Below are positions 6,615 to 15,089 of a DNA stretch of 64,000 nt, one piece after another. Numbering within the stretch: position 1 is the first letter of the stretch; every line of letters begins with the position of its first letter. The notes below the pieces were generated by a model. The model did not search any database. It was given only the letters and a program-made list of their open reading frames with translations, and was not told where the DNA came from. Source of the DNA: Polyangiaceae bacterium (GTDB taxonomy: Bacteria; Myxococcota_A; Polyangia; Polyangiales; Polyangiaceae); NCBI GenBank assembly GCA_015075635.1, contig JABTUA010000002.1:992001-1056000 (forward strand), in the 5' to 3' direction. The translations under genes and the position numbers were made by a program.

Positions 6615-8696
6615 TCAGGGTCGCTGAGCCAGGATCAGGATCCGCGGCGAGCTCGCGCCGAAGAACACGCCGGGGGTGGACGGGTGGCCGCTGGCCTCCG
6701 TCACCCGGAAGCCGGCGTCGTGCAGGATCTTCCCGAGCTCGTGCAGCGAATACAGCCGGATGCTGTAGCTGCACTCCATCGTGCGCCCGTCGTCGAGGAT
6801 CAACGAGCGCTTCACCTTCAGGCGGCTGGTGATGAAGTCCACCGCCATGTCGTCCATGCAGACGCAAGCGTCGCCCTCGAACCAGGTCTGCGCGGGCTGG
6901 TTCGCGACCACGAAGTCCCGGTTCGCGACGTCGAGCAGGAACATGCCGCCCGGGCGCAGCGCTCGGAAGATGCGCTGCGCGACCGCCGCGTTCTTCTCTT
7001 CCTCGAAGTAGCCGAAGCTGGTGTTCCAGCAGTAGATGCCGTCGAACATCTCTTCGAACGCCATCTCACGCATGTCGCCTTGCAGGAGGTTGAGCTTCTG
7101 CCCGTACTCCTGCGCGACGTCGGCCGCGACCGCCAGCTGGTAGAGTGACAGGTCGTAGCCGACCACGCCGTAGCCACGCTGCGCCAGCTCGACCGCGTGC
7201 TGCCCACCGCCGCACGCCAGATCCAGGAGCACGCCGCCCTTGGCCACGCCCAGCGACTCCTCGATGAAGTCCGCTTCCTGGACGATCTGCGGAGACTTCA
7301 GCTTCGAGTTGGCGCGAGCGAAGTCTTCGCCGAACAGCTCCTCCCACCACGCTTTGCGCTGCTTGGTGCGCTGGGCTTCCTTGGCCTCGGCCACCGAGGG
7401 CGGCTTGGGTGGCTCGCGTCGCGGGGGCGGGGGCGGCGGCGGCGGCGCAGCCGGCTTCTCCTCCTCGACGTCCACCGCGATCTCCGGCTCGCTCTCGCGC
7501 TCCGGCACCGCGATGTCCTCGTCGGTGAGCTCCTCGCCGGCCACGGGCGCTTCCTCGGCGACCTCGTCCTTGGGGAAGGAGATCTCGCCTTCTTCGTCGC
7601 CTTCCTGGGACGGAGGCGCGAAATCGTCGTCGGAGAGCTCTTCGGCGTCCGCGGCCGGAGCGGCTTCCGCAGCCGGCGGCGGCGGGGGCGGCGGCGGCGG
7701 CGGCGGCTCCGTCACGTGTGTCTTCACACCGATGACCCGCATCGGCTTGAGTGACACCGGCGGCGCTTCAGTCGGCGCTCCGGCCTCCTCCACGTGGATC
7801 GGAGGGGGTGGGTAGGAGGTCGCAGCATGCTCGCCTTCGGGCGCCTCGGGCGGAGCGTGCCAGGGCTGCGTCGGAGGCTCGGATTCGTGTTTGGCTGCTG
7901 CGGGCGGCGCAGGCTGTGAAACCGGACGCGGAGGCTGCGACGCCGGACGCGGAGGCTGCGACGCCGGACGCGGAGGCTGCGACGCCGGGCGTGGAGGTGG
8001 CGACGCCGGGCTCGGCGGCTGCGACACCGGGCGCGGCGGCTGTGACATGGGTCGCGGCGGCTGCGACATCGGGCGCGGCGGCTGCGACACCGGGCGCGGC
8101 GGTTGCGACACCGGACGCGGAGGCTGCGATGCGGGGCGCGCGGGCTCGGCGACCGGCAGCTCCACGGGCAGCATGGGTCGGACGACACCCGACTCCTCGG
8201 TCATGCGGGTGGTCGGCTCATCCAGGTCGGTGATCGCCAGCTCGGGCGCGACCTGCCGAGTCGTCCTCTCGAGATCGGACTCGTCCAGCGCGTCGGGCAG
8301 GCGCGTCGTCTGCTCGTCCAGGTCGGCGATCGAAGGCGGGCGCGGCGGCTTGAGAGAGTCGCTGGTGGGAGCTGCGCTCTCGGCTTCCTCTGCGGCCGGC
8401 GGGGGCATGCTCGCGCGGGCCACCGGTGTCGCGGGGCTGGTCTGCATGCGCTTGCGGGGAGGGGGGAGCGGCGGCAGGACCTCCGGATCGACTTCTTCGC
8501 CGGGCTCGCTGGGCACCTCGACGTCCACGTCGACCTCGACGTCGATGGAGTCGGCCTTCGCGCGGGCTTGCTCCGGCAGCGGCACCGAGGGCGGCGGGAT
8601 TTGCGACGGCAACGGGGGGATCGGCGCCACCTCGGGATCCGAGGAGATGTCCGGAATGTCCGGCGGCGCTTCGTCGTCCAGCTGATCGTCGCTCAT
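6615..8696 (-). CDS. proline-rich protein with C-terminal SAM methyltransferase domain
   Basis: 693 residues. The N-terminal ~450 are disordered: acidic and Pro-rich blocks, eleven heptapeptides of the type (A/V/M)SQPPRP at about 188-265, and poly-Pro runs near 330 and 400. The last ~240 residues are a class I SAM-dependent methyltransferase with motif I LLDLACGGGQHAVEL at about 485-500 and the acidic motif GYDLS. The substrate cannot be told. A Pro-rich scaffold on a methyltransferase is unusual and may bind partner proteins. The ATG overlaps the stop of psd by four bases (ATGA), so the two are translationally coupled. Confidence 0.85.
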   Translation of the reverse strand: MSDDQLDDEAPPDIPDISSDPEVAPIPPLPSQIPPPSVPLPEQARAKADSIDVEVDVDVEVPSEPGEEVDPEVLPPLPPPRKRMQTSPATPVARASMPPPAAEEAESAAPTSDSLKPPRPPSIADLDEQTTRLPDALDESDLERTTRQVAPELAITDLDEPTTRMTEESGVVRPMLPVELPVAEPARPASQPPRPVSQPPRPVSQPPRPMSQPPRPMSQPPRPVSQPPSPASPPPRPASQPPRPASQPPRPASQPPRPVSQPAPPAAAKHESEPPTQPWHAPPEAPEGEHAATSYPPPPIHVEEAGAPTEAPPVSLKPMRVIGVKTHVTEPPPPPPPPPPPAAEAAPAADAEELSDDDFAPPSQEGDEEGEISFPKDEVAEEAPVAGEELTDEDIAVPERESEPEIAVDVEEEKPAAPPPPPPPPRREPPKPPSVAEAKEAQRTKQRKAWWEELFGEDFARANSKLKSPQIVQEADFIEESLGVAKGGVLLDLACGGGQHAVELAQRGYGVVGYDLSLYQLAVAADVAQEYGQKLNLLQGDMREMAFEEMFDGIYCWNTSFGYFEEEKNAAVAQRIFRALRPGGMFLLDVANRDFVVANQPAQTWFEGDACVCMDDMAVDFITSRLKVKRSLILDDGRTMECSYSIRLYSLHELGKILHDAGFRVTEASGHPSTPGVFFGASSPRILILAQRP
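7902..8131. repeat. 21-bp tandem repeat coding for SQPPRPx
   Basis: Eleven adjoining 21-bp units, many identical, each encoding one SQPPRP heptapeptide of the methyltransferase protein read on the minus strand. The repeat keeps the frame. Confidence 0.9.
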
Positions 8697-9517
8697 GCGG
8701 GTTTCAGCAGGGATTCGCCGTACCGGATCGGACCGACGGAACGGGCCAGGGTGATGCCCGGTTCGACCAGCAGGACCGCCGTCGAACCCAGGTGGAAGAT
8801 TCCAATTTCGTCTCCCCGCTTCACCGGCGAAGCAGGGTCGAGCACGTGGTCACCGGGCGGAACCGCCGGGTCGGGAAGGACGCTGACGCTGATGCGTCCG
8901 ACGATGACCGCACCCACCATGACCACGTAGACGCGGCCGAGGCCTTGGGTGTCGATGGCGATGGCGACGCGGTTGTTGCGCACGAACAGGCGCGGGACGT
9001 GCCGCTCGCCGATCTTGTTCACGGGGTAGAGGTCGCCGGGAATGCCGCGCACGAGCGAGATGACACCCTCGGCGGGCGAGTGGACGCGGTGGTAGTCGCG
9101 GGGCGACAAGTACACCACCGCGAAGCCTCCTCCCGCATAGCGCGCGGCGTCCTTGGGATCGCCCACGAGCTCGGCCACGTCGTAAGGGCGACCCTTGACG
9201 AACACCCGACTGCCGCTGTCCACCGGGCCCGTCGCCTCGACCACACCGTCGGCCGGGCTGACCACCACGTCGTCGCTGACGCGGCGAGCTCCGGGCTTCA
9301 GGTGTCGCGTGAAGAAGGCGTCGAAGGTCGGATACGGGTCGGTACGCTGCGCGGCCTCCCCCATGTTCACGCGAAACACGCTGGAGTAGACCCGCTCGAT
9401 GGCGCGCGACGTCGGGGGCGCGAGCGGCTGCTCGCAGAGCTTTCCCACGGCCCGACTGATCCGCTTACGCGGGAGCACTTTCAGGAGCTGCGCGGCGGCG
9501 AAGGTGGCGGCACTCAC
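8693..9517 (-). CDS. psd: phosphatidylserine decarboxylase
   Basis: 274 residues, the normal length of a bacterial Psd proenzyme. It decarboxylates phosphatidylserine to phosphatidylethanolamine at the inner membrane, using a pyruvoyl group made by self-cleavage. Visible landmarks: SPADG with the catalytic Asp at 90, DYHRVHSP with His 143/146, VNKIGER at 166-172, and the LGST cleavage motif at 243-246 whose Ser becomes the pyruvoyl. The start is GTG after TTGAGG. It heads a two-gene unit with the methyltransferase. A phosphatidylserine synthase gene is not seen nearby. Confidence 0.96.
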   Translation of the reverse strand: MSAATFAAAQLLKVLPRKRISRAVGKLCEQPLAPPTSRAIERVYSSVFRVNMGEAAQRTDPYPTFDAFFTRHLKPGARRVSDDVVVSPADGVVEATGPVDSGSRVFVKGRPYDVAELVGDPKDAARYAGGGFAVVYLSPRDYHRVHSPAEGVISLVRGIPGDLYPVNKIGERHVPRLFVRNNRVAIAIDTQGLGRVYVVMVGAVIVGRISVSVLPDPAVPPGDHVLDPASPVKRGDEIGIFHLGSTAVLLVEPGITLARSVGPIRYGESLLKPA

Positions 9518-9618
9518 CGGGAATCCTCAATCAGAGAGCGCGAATCGACCGGGGTCAGCGGAAGCCATCTGATTTCGCACAGATGGACGTCCGATGCTAG
9601 GCGGCCCAGCCCCGAGGG

Positions 9619-11157
9619 TCAATCTCGCGGCACGAGCCGCGCAGCTTCGCAGAGCGCTCGACGCCGCGCGTCGTCTGGCAAGGCCGGGGCCGGCTTTCCC
9701 GCAGCTCGCGGGCTCCACTGACCTTCGCACGCCACGTCCTCGCTCAGGGGATCTACGGCGATCCCCAGCGCGAAGGCCGCCTGCGCCGCCGGCCTTTCGC
9801 CAGCCTCGGCACGGAAACGTCCGCTCAGGGCCTGCCAGCCGCCGTGGACCGTCCGGACGTCCTCGAGCCCGCCCAGCGCCGTCCGGGCGTCGGCGTTCCG
9901 ACCCGCGTCGCACAGCGCCCGCGCCCAGCGGAAGCGCAGCGCCGGCTCCGACGCGAGGGCCTTCGCGGCTGGCTCGAATTGAGTCGCCGCCTCGCGGGAG
10001 TGTCCTCGCGAGAACAGCAGGTCCCCGAGGCGGGTCCGGCGCGCCGGATCGTCACCTCGTCGCGGCAGCGCGTGTGGAGGTTTGGCAGGCGCGGCGGTCG
10101 CCTCGGTCTGCCGCAGGAGCGCGTCGTGCCACTTCAGGATCCAGCCGTTCAAGTCGTACCCCGACACGCTCCGGAGCGCGATGCTCGCGTCGTCGCCGCC
10201 GCTCCCCTTCAGGTCGTTCGCCAAGAGGTGCAGCGCTGGCACGCCGTTCTCGCGCACCCAATAGGCGACGAAGCTCGTGACCTCCGAGAACGCAGTGGCC
10301 GCAGCCTCCGGTGTGGGCAGCATGGCGATGGACGGACCGAGCTTGTCCACGCCGACGGAGCGACCCGACAAGATCGCCGTGCGCGCGACCGAGTCCGCGG
10401 ACGGCGTCCCGTCGAAGGGACGCGGCTCGCGCCACCGGGTCTCCTCGCGCTTGGCGATGCCCTCCTGCAACCAGAGCGGGGCGCGATCGCGGGTGGCGCG
10501 CGTCAGCGCGAGGTGCGCGATCTCGTGTGCCAGAGTGTCCTCCCACGGGTAGCCGAGGTGGGTCGCGCGCGGCGAGATCATCGTCACGCGTCCCCAGCGG
10601 GCCACCGCCACGGTGCCGGTGGTCTCCGCCGCGGTCACCGGCAGGCCGGAGATCGCCGAGAGCGTGAACAGGTCGCGCACCAGATCGAGCCGAAGCGGTC
10701 GGGGCAAGACGGTGCCGAGATCTGCTTCGATCTGCGCGCGTGCGCGGACCGCGACGTCCACGATGAGCGGCACGAGCGCGCGATCCGCCTCGTCCTGTAG
10801 GCGGATCCACACGCCGGCGTTCTTGTCTTCCTCGACCAGGGCGCCGGCGGTCGCTCGGGCGCAGCTCTTGGCCAGCTCCGCCAGCCCCGCCCCCTCCGGC
10901 GTCCCGCCCAGCTCCACCGAGCTCAGGATCGCGGACGCGGTGTCGCAGTCCCCCAGGTAGATGGCGAGGCGCGCGCGCTCGAAGGCGATGGTGGGGGAGG
11001 CGGAGTCCGTCTTCTCGAGCAAGCTCCGCGCACGCTCGACGTCGAGCTCGGTGATCGCGTCGGCGATGGCCTGCGCGCGGCTCGGCCCCTGCGCCGCCGC
11101 GGGGCTGGCGGACAAGAGGGCCACGCAGGCCGCCAGTCGACGGAGAAGAGCTCTCAT
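9619..11157 (-). CDS. exported peptidase-MA-like metalloprotease with TPR-like repeats
   Basis: 512 residues. Residues 1-23 are a signal peptide with an AAAQ cleavage site, so the protein is probably periplasmic. HEIAHLALT near residue 210 is a gluzincin HExxH zinc site, followed by PLWLQEGIAKREE with the expected downstream Glu. Helical repeats on both sides (about 30-110 and 370-490) look like TPRs. The layout matches the peptidase MA family. The ATG overlaps the upstream DUF4175-like gene by four bases (ATGA), tying the pair together functionally. Confidence 0.8.
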   Translation of the reverse strand: MRALLRRLAACVALLSASPAAAQGPSRAQAIADAITELDVERARSLLEKTDSASPTIAFERARLAIYLGDCDTASAILSSVELGGTPEGAGLAELAKSCARATAGALVEEDKNAGVWIRLQDEADRALVPLIVDVAVRARAQIEADLGTVLPRPLRLDLVRDLFTLSAISGLPVTAAETTGTVAVARWGRVTMISPRATHLGYPWEDTLAHEIAHLALTRATRDRAPLWLQEGIAKREETRWREPRPFDGTPSADSVARTAILSGRSVGVDKLGPSIAMLPTPEAAATAFSEVTSFVAYWVRENGVPALHLLANDLKGSGGDDASIALRSVSGYDLNGWILKWHDALLRQTEATAAPAKPPHALPRRGDDPARRTRLGDLLFSRGHSREAATQFEPAAKALASEPALRFRWARALCDAGRNADARTALGGLEDVRTVHGGWQALSGRFRAEAGERPAAQAAFALGIAVDPLSEDVACEGQWSPRAAGKPAPALPDDARRRALCEAARLVPRD

Positions 11158-13991
11158 CGGAGCAACCCCTCCGCGTAGCGCTTCACCGCGGGAGCCAAGC
11201 GCCCGTCTTTGCTCTTGCCCAAGCCCTCGACGACTCGCCGCCGGAACTCCTCCGCGCGCTTCTTGTCCTGGTCGCGCGGGACTTCGCCACCGGTCCGCAT
11301 GTCCTTGCCTTGGCCGTCGCGCGACTCCTTCGGACGCGAGTCGTGCGGCGACTGCTCCTCGTCTTCTCCGGTCTGCCCCGTGGTCGCCTGCTCGAGCAGG
11401 CGCTGAGCCTCGCGCTGCAGCTCCAGACCGCGCTCCCCGCGCCCGTCCACCAGAGCGCGAGCGGCCTCGCGCATCAAGCCCTCGGCCTTCTCCAGGCTCT
11501 CGAGCGCCTCCTCCGGCAGCGCCGTGTCACCGTTCTTGCCGCGCGACGCCAGGTTGCCGGCGCGGCGCGACATCTCGTGCTCCCGCTCGCCGGAGGAGCT
11601 GGTGGCGTCGCGGGACTTGTGCTGTGCGTTCTTCTTGAGATCGTCCAAGCGTTGCTCCGCCCAGGCGAGCTGCCGTGCGAGCTCGCTCTTGCTCGCCTCG
11701 AGCTCCGATCGGTCCAAGAGGTCGCTCGCGCCAGCCTTCTTCTCGGCGTCTTTGAGCGCGTTCAAGGCGTCTTTCCCGCTCTGCACCGCGTCGCCCAGGC
11801 TCAGCCGCTCCAGCGACTCGGCCATCGCGGTGCCGTGCTCGCGACCGAGCGCCGCAGCCGAGCGGGCGGAGCCGGGCGTGTGGCTGAACTGAGGGAGATC
11901 CGCCAGGGCGCGGCGGAGCGCGTCGGCGCGTTGCTTGGCTTCTTCCCGGATGCTCTCCAGGTCCACGCTCGCTTCCGCTTCGCTGAGCGCCCGCTCCACC
12001 TTGCCGATTTCGTCGGCGTGGTCGGCCGCCAGCTTCTCCAGCTCGGCGGCCAGCTCGTCGAAGCGATCATTGGCGTCCGAGGGCTCGCCGCTCGACCCGC
12101 CGTTCTGACTGGGGGCGCCGGACTCGACGCCGCCGCGCTGCGCGCTGCCGAACGAGGGGTTGGGCCGGCGGAGGCGCGCTGCCAGGTGACGGGCGGCCAG
12201 CTCGGCGTGCGTCAGGTCGTCGGCCTTGCGCGCGCGCTGCACGCGCCCGAGGTCCGCTACCGCCACGCTGCCCAGGTCCCGGCCCAGGAAGCCCAGCTCG
12301 ATGAGCCGCTTGGCCCCCGCTTCGGACGCCCCGAGCGCGGAGTCGAGCCGCGCGAGCCCGACGCTCTTCTTCTCCGTCTCGCGCGCTTGCTTGGCGCCGT
12401 TTGCGATCTCCTCCACCACGTCCGCCAGGCGCTTGGCGACGCTCTGCGCGTCCTTGGAGCCGAGCACGCGCAGCACCGAGTCCACGGCGAGGGTCACGTC
12501 CTCGCTGCGGCGGATCCTCGACTCTCCGGGCCGCGACGGGCGCTCCAGCACCCGCATCTGACCGGCGACGAACGCCCTGAGGCCCGGCGGGAAACCGAGC
12601 CCGCCGTGGCTCTTGTCCACGGCGCCGAGCACGGCGTCGGCGACGCGCCGCGCGCGCTCGCGCTCGTCCTTCGACAGAGGCTCGAGATCCTTGCCGCTCT
12701 CGCGCCCGAGCTGCCAAGCCAGGAAGTCGATCAGCTCGCCCCGGGCCTTGGCGAGGGCCGAGTAGCGCAGCGCCTCGGGCTCGCCGACCACCGGAGGGAT
12801 CAGCGTGATCGCCGGGCTCTGCCCCCACTTCGGCCCGCGAACGGGGTCGTTGTCGCGGGCCTCCACCGTGACCTGGATGGGCAGGTACATGCGCCTGAGG
12901 AACGGGTCGCGCGGCGAGAGCACGTGGCTGCCGCGCTCGAAGGTGCTCTGGCCGTCCAGCCGCGCGATCACGCGTCGGTCCTCGCGTTCGCCGGCGCGCA
13001 ACACCACGTCCACCTGCCGGAGCCCGTGGTCGTCGCTGGCTTCGTAGGCGAGCGGGAGCGACTCCACGCCCTTCAGCTCGAGCGTCTTGGGCGCGCCGGC
13101 CAGGCTCACCTCTGGGACCTCGTCGCTGATCAGCGTCACCGGGATGGTCTCCAGCTCGTGGATCAGCACGCCGCCGAAGCGCGCGGCGACGTGCAGCTCG
13201 CCGGTCCGCTCCAACGTCCAGCGCGCGACGACGCCGCCCGCGCCGTCGCTGACGAAGGGCACCTCGCTGACGCCGTCCGTGAGCACCAGGCGTCGCCCGT
13301 CGCGCCGCGGCACGCCGCGCACCGACAAGAGCGTGCCCTCCGGGTGCCGCGAGGCGAGACCGGGCAACACCGAGCGCTCGGGCAGCTTCAGGTAGGCAGG
13401 TGGCTCGGCGCTGACACGCATGTAGTCGAGCCAGGCCAGCGGCAGCGGCGCGCGCCCCTTCCACGCGAACAGCACGTCGAGGCCCTCGACCACGCGCATC
13501 GGGCCGACCGCGAACGACACGACGACGGCGGCCAAACCGAGCATCACCCCGCCCTGCCACCAGCGTGCGCGGCGCGTCGCCGACGCTTCCACCTCGACGA
13601 CGGACGCGCGGGCTATCAGGCGCTCGAAGTGCAGGCGCGCGAGCTCCGGAGAGCCTGCGCTGTCGTCGCGCGCCGTGCGCTCGAGCAGCGACACCGCGCG
13701 CAGCGTTCGCTGGCCGAGCTCCGGGTTGGCAGGAACCAGTACCTGTCGGATGGTGCGGCGCAGGTCGAGGTACGTGCGACGTTCGCGCACCGCACGCACG
13801 ACCATGGCCGCGATCACCAGCGCGATGATCGCGGCGGTCCCCAGGCGGGCCGGCGTCGTCCCATTCCGAGCCAGGTGAGCCCCGCCGGTGATGGCCAGGA
13901 CCAGCGCACAGAGCAGCGCCTGCCGCGAGGCCGTCCCCACGCGGGTCCGCCAGGCAGCGGCGAGGCGGTTCATGAGCTCGGTGACGGCCAC
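11154..13991 (-). CDS. DUF4175-like large membrane protein
   Basis: 945 residues. Three hydrophobic segments lie near the N-terminus (about 25-45, 52-72 and 152-175), followed by a large extracytoplasmic region with beta-rich segments, then a long charged helical part (about 600-940) rich in Glu, Lys, Arg and Ala that looks like coiled coil. The order fits DUF4175 proteins, whose function is not known to me. GTG 13991 is preferred because TAAGCT ends eight bases upstream; ATG at 13973 is the alternative. It is coupled to the peptidase gene downstream. Confidence 0.7.
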   Translation of the reverse strand: MAVTELMNRLAAAWRTRVGTASRQALLCALVLAITGGAHLARNGTTPARLGTAAIIALVIAAMVVRAVRERRTYLDLRRTIRQVLVPANPELGQRTLRAVSLLERTARDDSAGSPELARLHFERLIARASVVEVEASATRRARWWQGGVMLGLAAVVVSFAVGPMRVVEGLDVLFAWKGRAPLPLAWLDYMRVSAEPPAYLKLPERSVLPGLASRHPEGTLLSVRGVPRRDGRRLVLTDGVSEVPFVSDGAGGVVARWTLERTGELHVAARFGGVLIHELETIPVTLISDEVPEVSLAGAPKTLELKGVESLPLAYEASDDHGLRQVDVVLRAGEREDRRVIARLDGQSTFERGSHVLSPRDPFLRRMYLPIQVTVEARDNDPVRGPKWGQSPAITLIPPVVGEPEALRYSALAKARGELIDFLAWQLGRESGKDLEPLSKDERERARRVADAVLGAVDKSHGGLGFPPGLRAFVAGQMRVLERPSRPGESRIRRSEDVTLAVDSVLRVLGSKDAQSVAKRLADVVEEIANGAKQARETEKKSVGLARLDSALGASEAGAKRLIELGFLGRDLGSVAVADLGRVQRARKADDLTHAELAARHLAARLRRPNPSFGSAQRGGVESGAPSQNGGSSGEPSDANDRFDELAAELEKLAADHADEIGKVERALSEAEASVDLESIREEAKQRADALRRALADLPQFSHTPGSARSAAALGREHGTAMAESLERLSLGDAVQSGKDALNALKDAEKKAGASDLLDRSELEASKSELARQLAWAEQRLDDLKKNAQHKSRDATSSSGEREHEMSRRAGNLASRGKNGDTALPEEALESLEKAEGLMREAARALVDGRGERGLELQREAQRLLEQATTGQTGEDEEQSPHDSRPKESRDGQGKDMRTGGEVPRDQDKKRAEEFRRRVVEGLGKSKDGRLAPAVKRYAEGLLR

Positions 13992-14005
13992 GGGGTCAGA
14001 GCTTA
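13992..14005 (-). promoter_or_regulatory. -10 box of a likely leaderless promoter
   Basis: On the minus strand TAAGCT (14000-14005) ends eight bases before the GTG at 13991. It faces the divergent promoter at 14026, only about 20 bp away. Confidence 0.5.
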
Positions 14006-14025
14006 GCGCCGGGGCCGCGGGGTGG

Positions 14026-14039
14026 TACCATTTGGCGTC
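14026..14039 (+). promoter_or_regulatory. -10 box of a likely leaderless promoter
   Basis: TACCAT at 14026-14031 ends eight bases before the GTG at 14040; this decides the start in favour of 14040 over the GTG at 14022. Confidence 0.45.
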
Positions 14040-14813
14040 GTGAGCGACGTCGAGAGGCTGAAGCGGCTGCTGCTCTCGCTCGCCGACACGGGTCTCCGGG
14101 TGGGGTGGCTGTCCGAGCAGCTCGAGGTCGGGCCCGTCGCGCGGAGCGCCCGCTTGCTCGACGAGCTGTGCGACGCGAGCGAGCGCTCCGACCCGGAGGC
14201 GCGCGAGGCGCTCCTGGCGGTCTCGCTCTACTTCGTGAGTCGGGCACCCGCGGAGCTGATCGAGCGCTTGAGAGAAGAAGCCCAGTCGCGCCACCTGCTG
14301 GGATTGTCCCGCTTGCTCAGGCGCGGTCCGCCGCCGGTGCTCGTCGATCGCCCGGCGACGGAGCTGCCGGTGCCGGACTACGGCGCCGGGCGCGAGCTGA
14401 CCCTGGGCGAGCGCCGTTCCCTGGCACGGCGCCCGAACCGGCGCTCGTTCGACAAGCTCTTGTCCGATCCGCACCCGCTGGTGATTCGCCTGCTGCTCCA
14501 GAACCCCAAGATGGTCGAGGACGACGTGGTCCGACTCGTGGCACGCCGGCCTGCCCGCGCCGAGGTCATCGCGGAGGTCGCCCAGTCGCTGCGCTGGCTG
14601 AGCCGCAGCCGCGTGCGGCTGGCCATCGTGCTGAACCCCGGCTCGCCGCCCGAGATCGCGATGCCGCTCCTGCCGGTCTGCAAGCGCACCGAGCTCAAGG
14701 AGGTCGTGCGCGCCACCGAGTCGTCGATGGTGCTCCGAGCCACGGCCCTCGAGCTGCTCGAACGCAGGCCTCCCATCAAGGGCGTGGACCGCGCCGACGC
14801 CGTGCTTCAGTGA
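14040..14813 (+). CDS. helical-repeat protein, unknown function
   Basis: 257 residues, no signal peptide. The second half (about 125-250) is a run of short paired helices of roughly 20-25 residues (for example DPHPLVIRLLLQNP), resembling the HEAT-like DUF2336 or leucine-rich-variant repeats that bind proteins. The exact family is uncertain. It is transcribed divergently from the DUF4175-like gene with a gap of only 48 bp, so both promoters overlap. Confidence 0.65.
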   Translation: MSDVERLKRLLLSLADTGLRVGWLSEQLEVGPVARSARLLDELCDASERSDPEAREALLAVSLYFVSRAPAELIERLREEAQSRHLLGLSRLLRRGPPPVLVDRPATELPVPDYGAGRELTLGERRSLARRPNRRSFDKLLSDPHPLVIRLLLQNPKMVEDDVVRLVARRPARAEVIAEVAQSLRWLSRSRVRLAIVLNPGSPPEIAMPLLPVCKRTELKEVVRATESSMVLRATALELLERRPPIKGVDRADAVLQ

Positions 14814-14819
14814 GCGGGC

Positions 14820-15050
14820 TCAGCCCTCTTCTTCCTCGCCCATGTCCCAGCGCACCAGGGCACCGACGGTGATCTGCGAGGCGCAGTCGTCGCAGAGCGG
14901 CGGCTCTTCGTAGCGAACCTCGTCCCCGCGGGTCCACAGGAACAGGCCGGAGCCGCCGGGCACGCCCTCGAAGGACTCGCCGCACGCGTCGCACACGAAG
15001 TGCTTCGCGGGGACGGGCTCTTCGAGCGGGAGCTCGCGAGAGGCGGACAT
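14820..15050 (-). CDS. small zinc-ribbon protein
   Basis: 76 residues. CDAC at about 19-22 and CDDC near 52-55 form a two-knuckle zinc ribbon; the C-terminus is acidic (GEEEEG). Probably a small cytosolic zinc protein; its partner is unknown. The ATG has TATAGT eight bases upstream, which argues that this is a real gene with its own promoter. It ends six bases from the convergent gene 14040-14813. Confidence 0.7.
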   Translation of the reverse strand: MSASRELPLEEPVPAKHFVCDACGESFEGVPGGSGLFLWTRGDEVRYEEPPLCDDCASQITVGALVRWDMGEEEEG

Positions 15051-15064
15051 CTGGCCGAACTATA
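15051..15064 (-). promoter_or_regulatory. -10 box of a likely leaderless promoter
   Basis: On the minus strand TATAGT (15059-15064) ends eight bases before the ATG at 15050. Confidence 0.55.
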
Positions 15065-15089
15065 CCACCGTATGCGGGCGGTGCCCGAG

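Noticed and set aside
11310..14006. An 898-codon plus-strand open frame opposite the DUF4175-like gene
   Set aside because: It is the antisense shadow of a gene with membrane helices and family resemblance; similar shadows at 15000-17549, 22215-25061 and 55828-59109 were rejected for the same reason.
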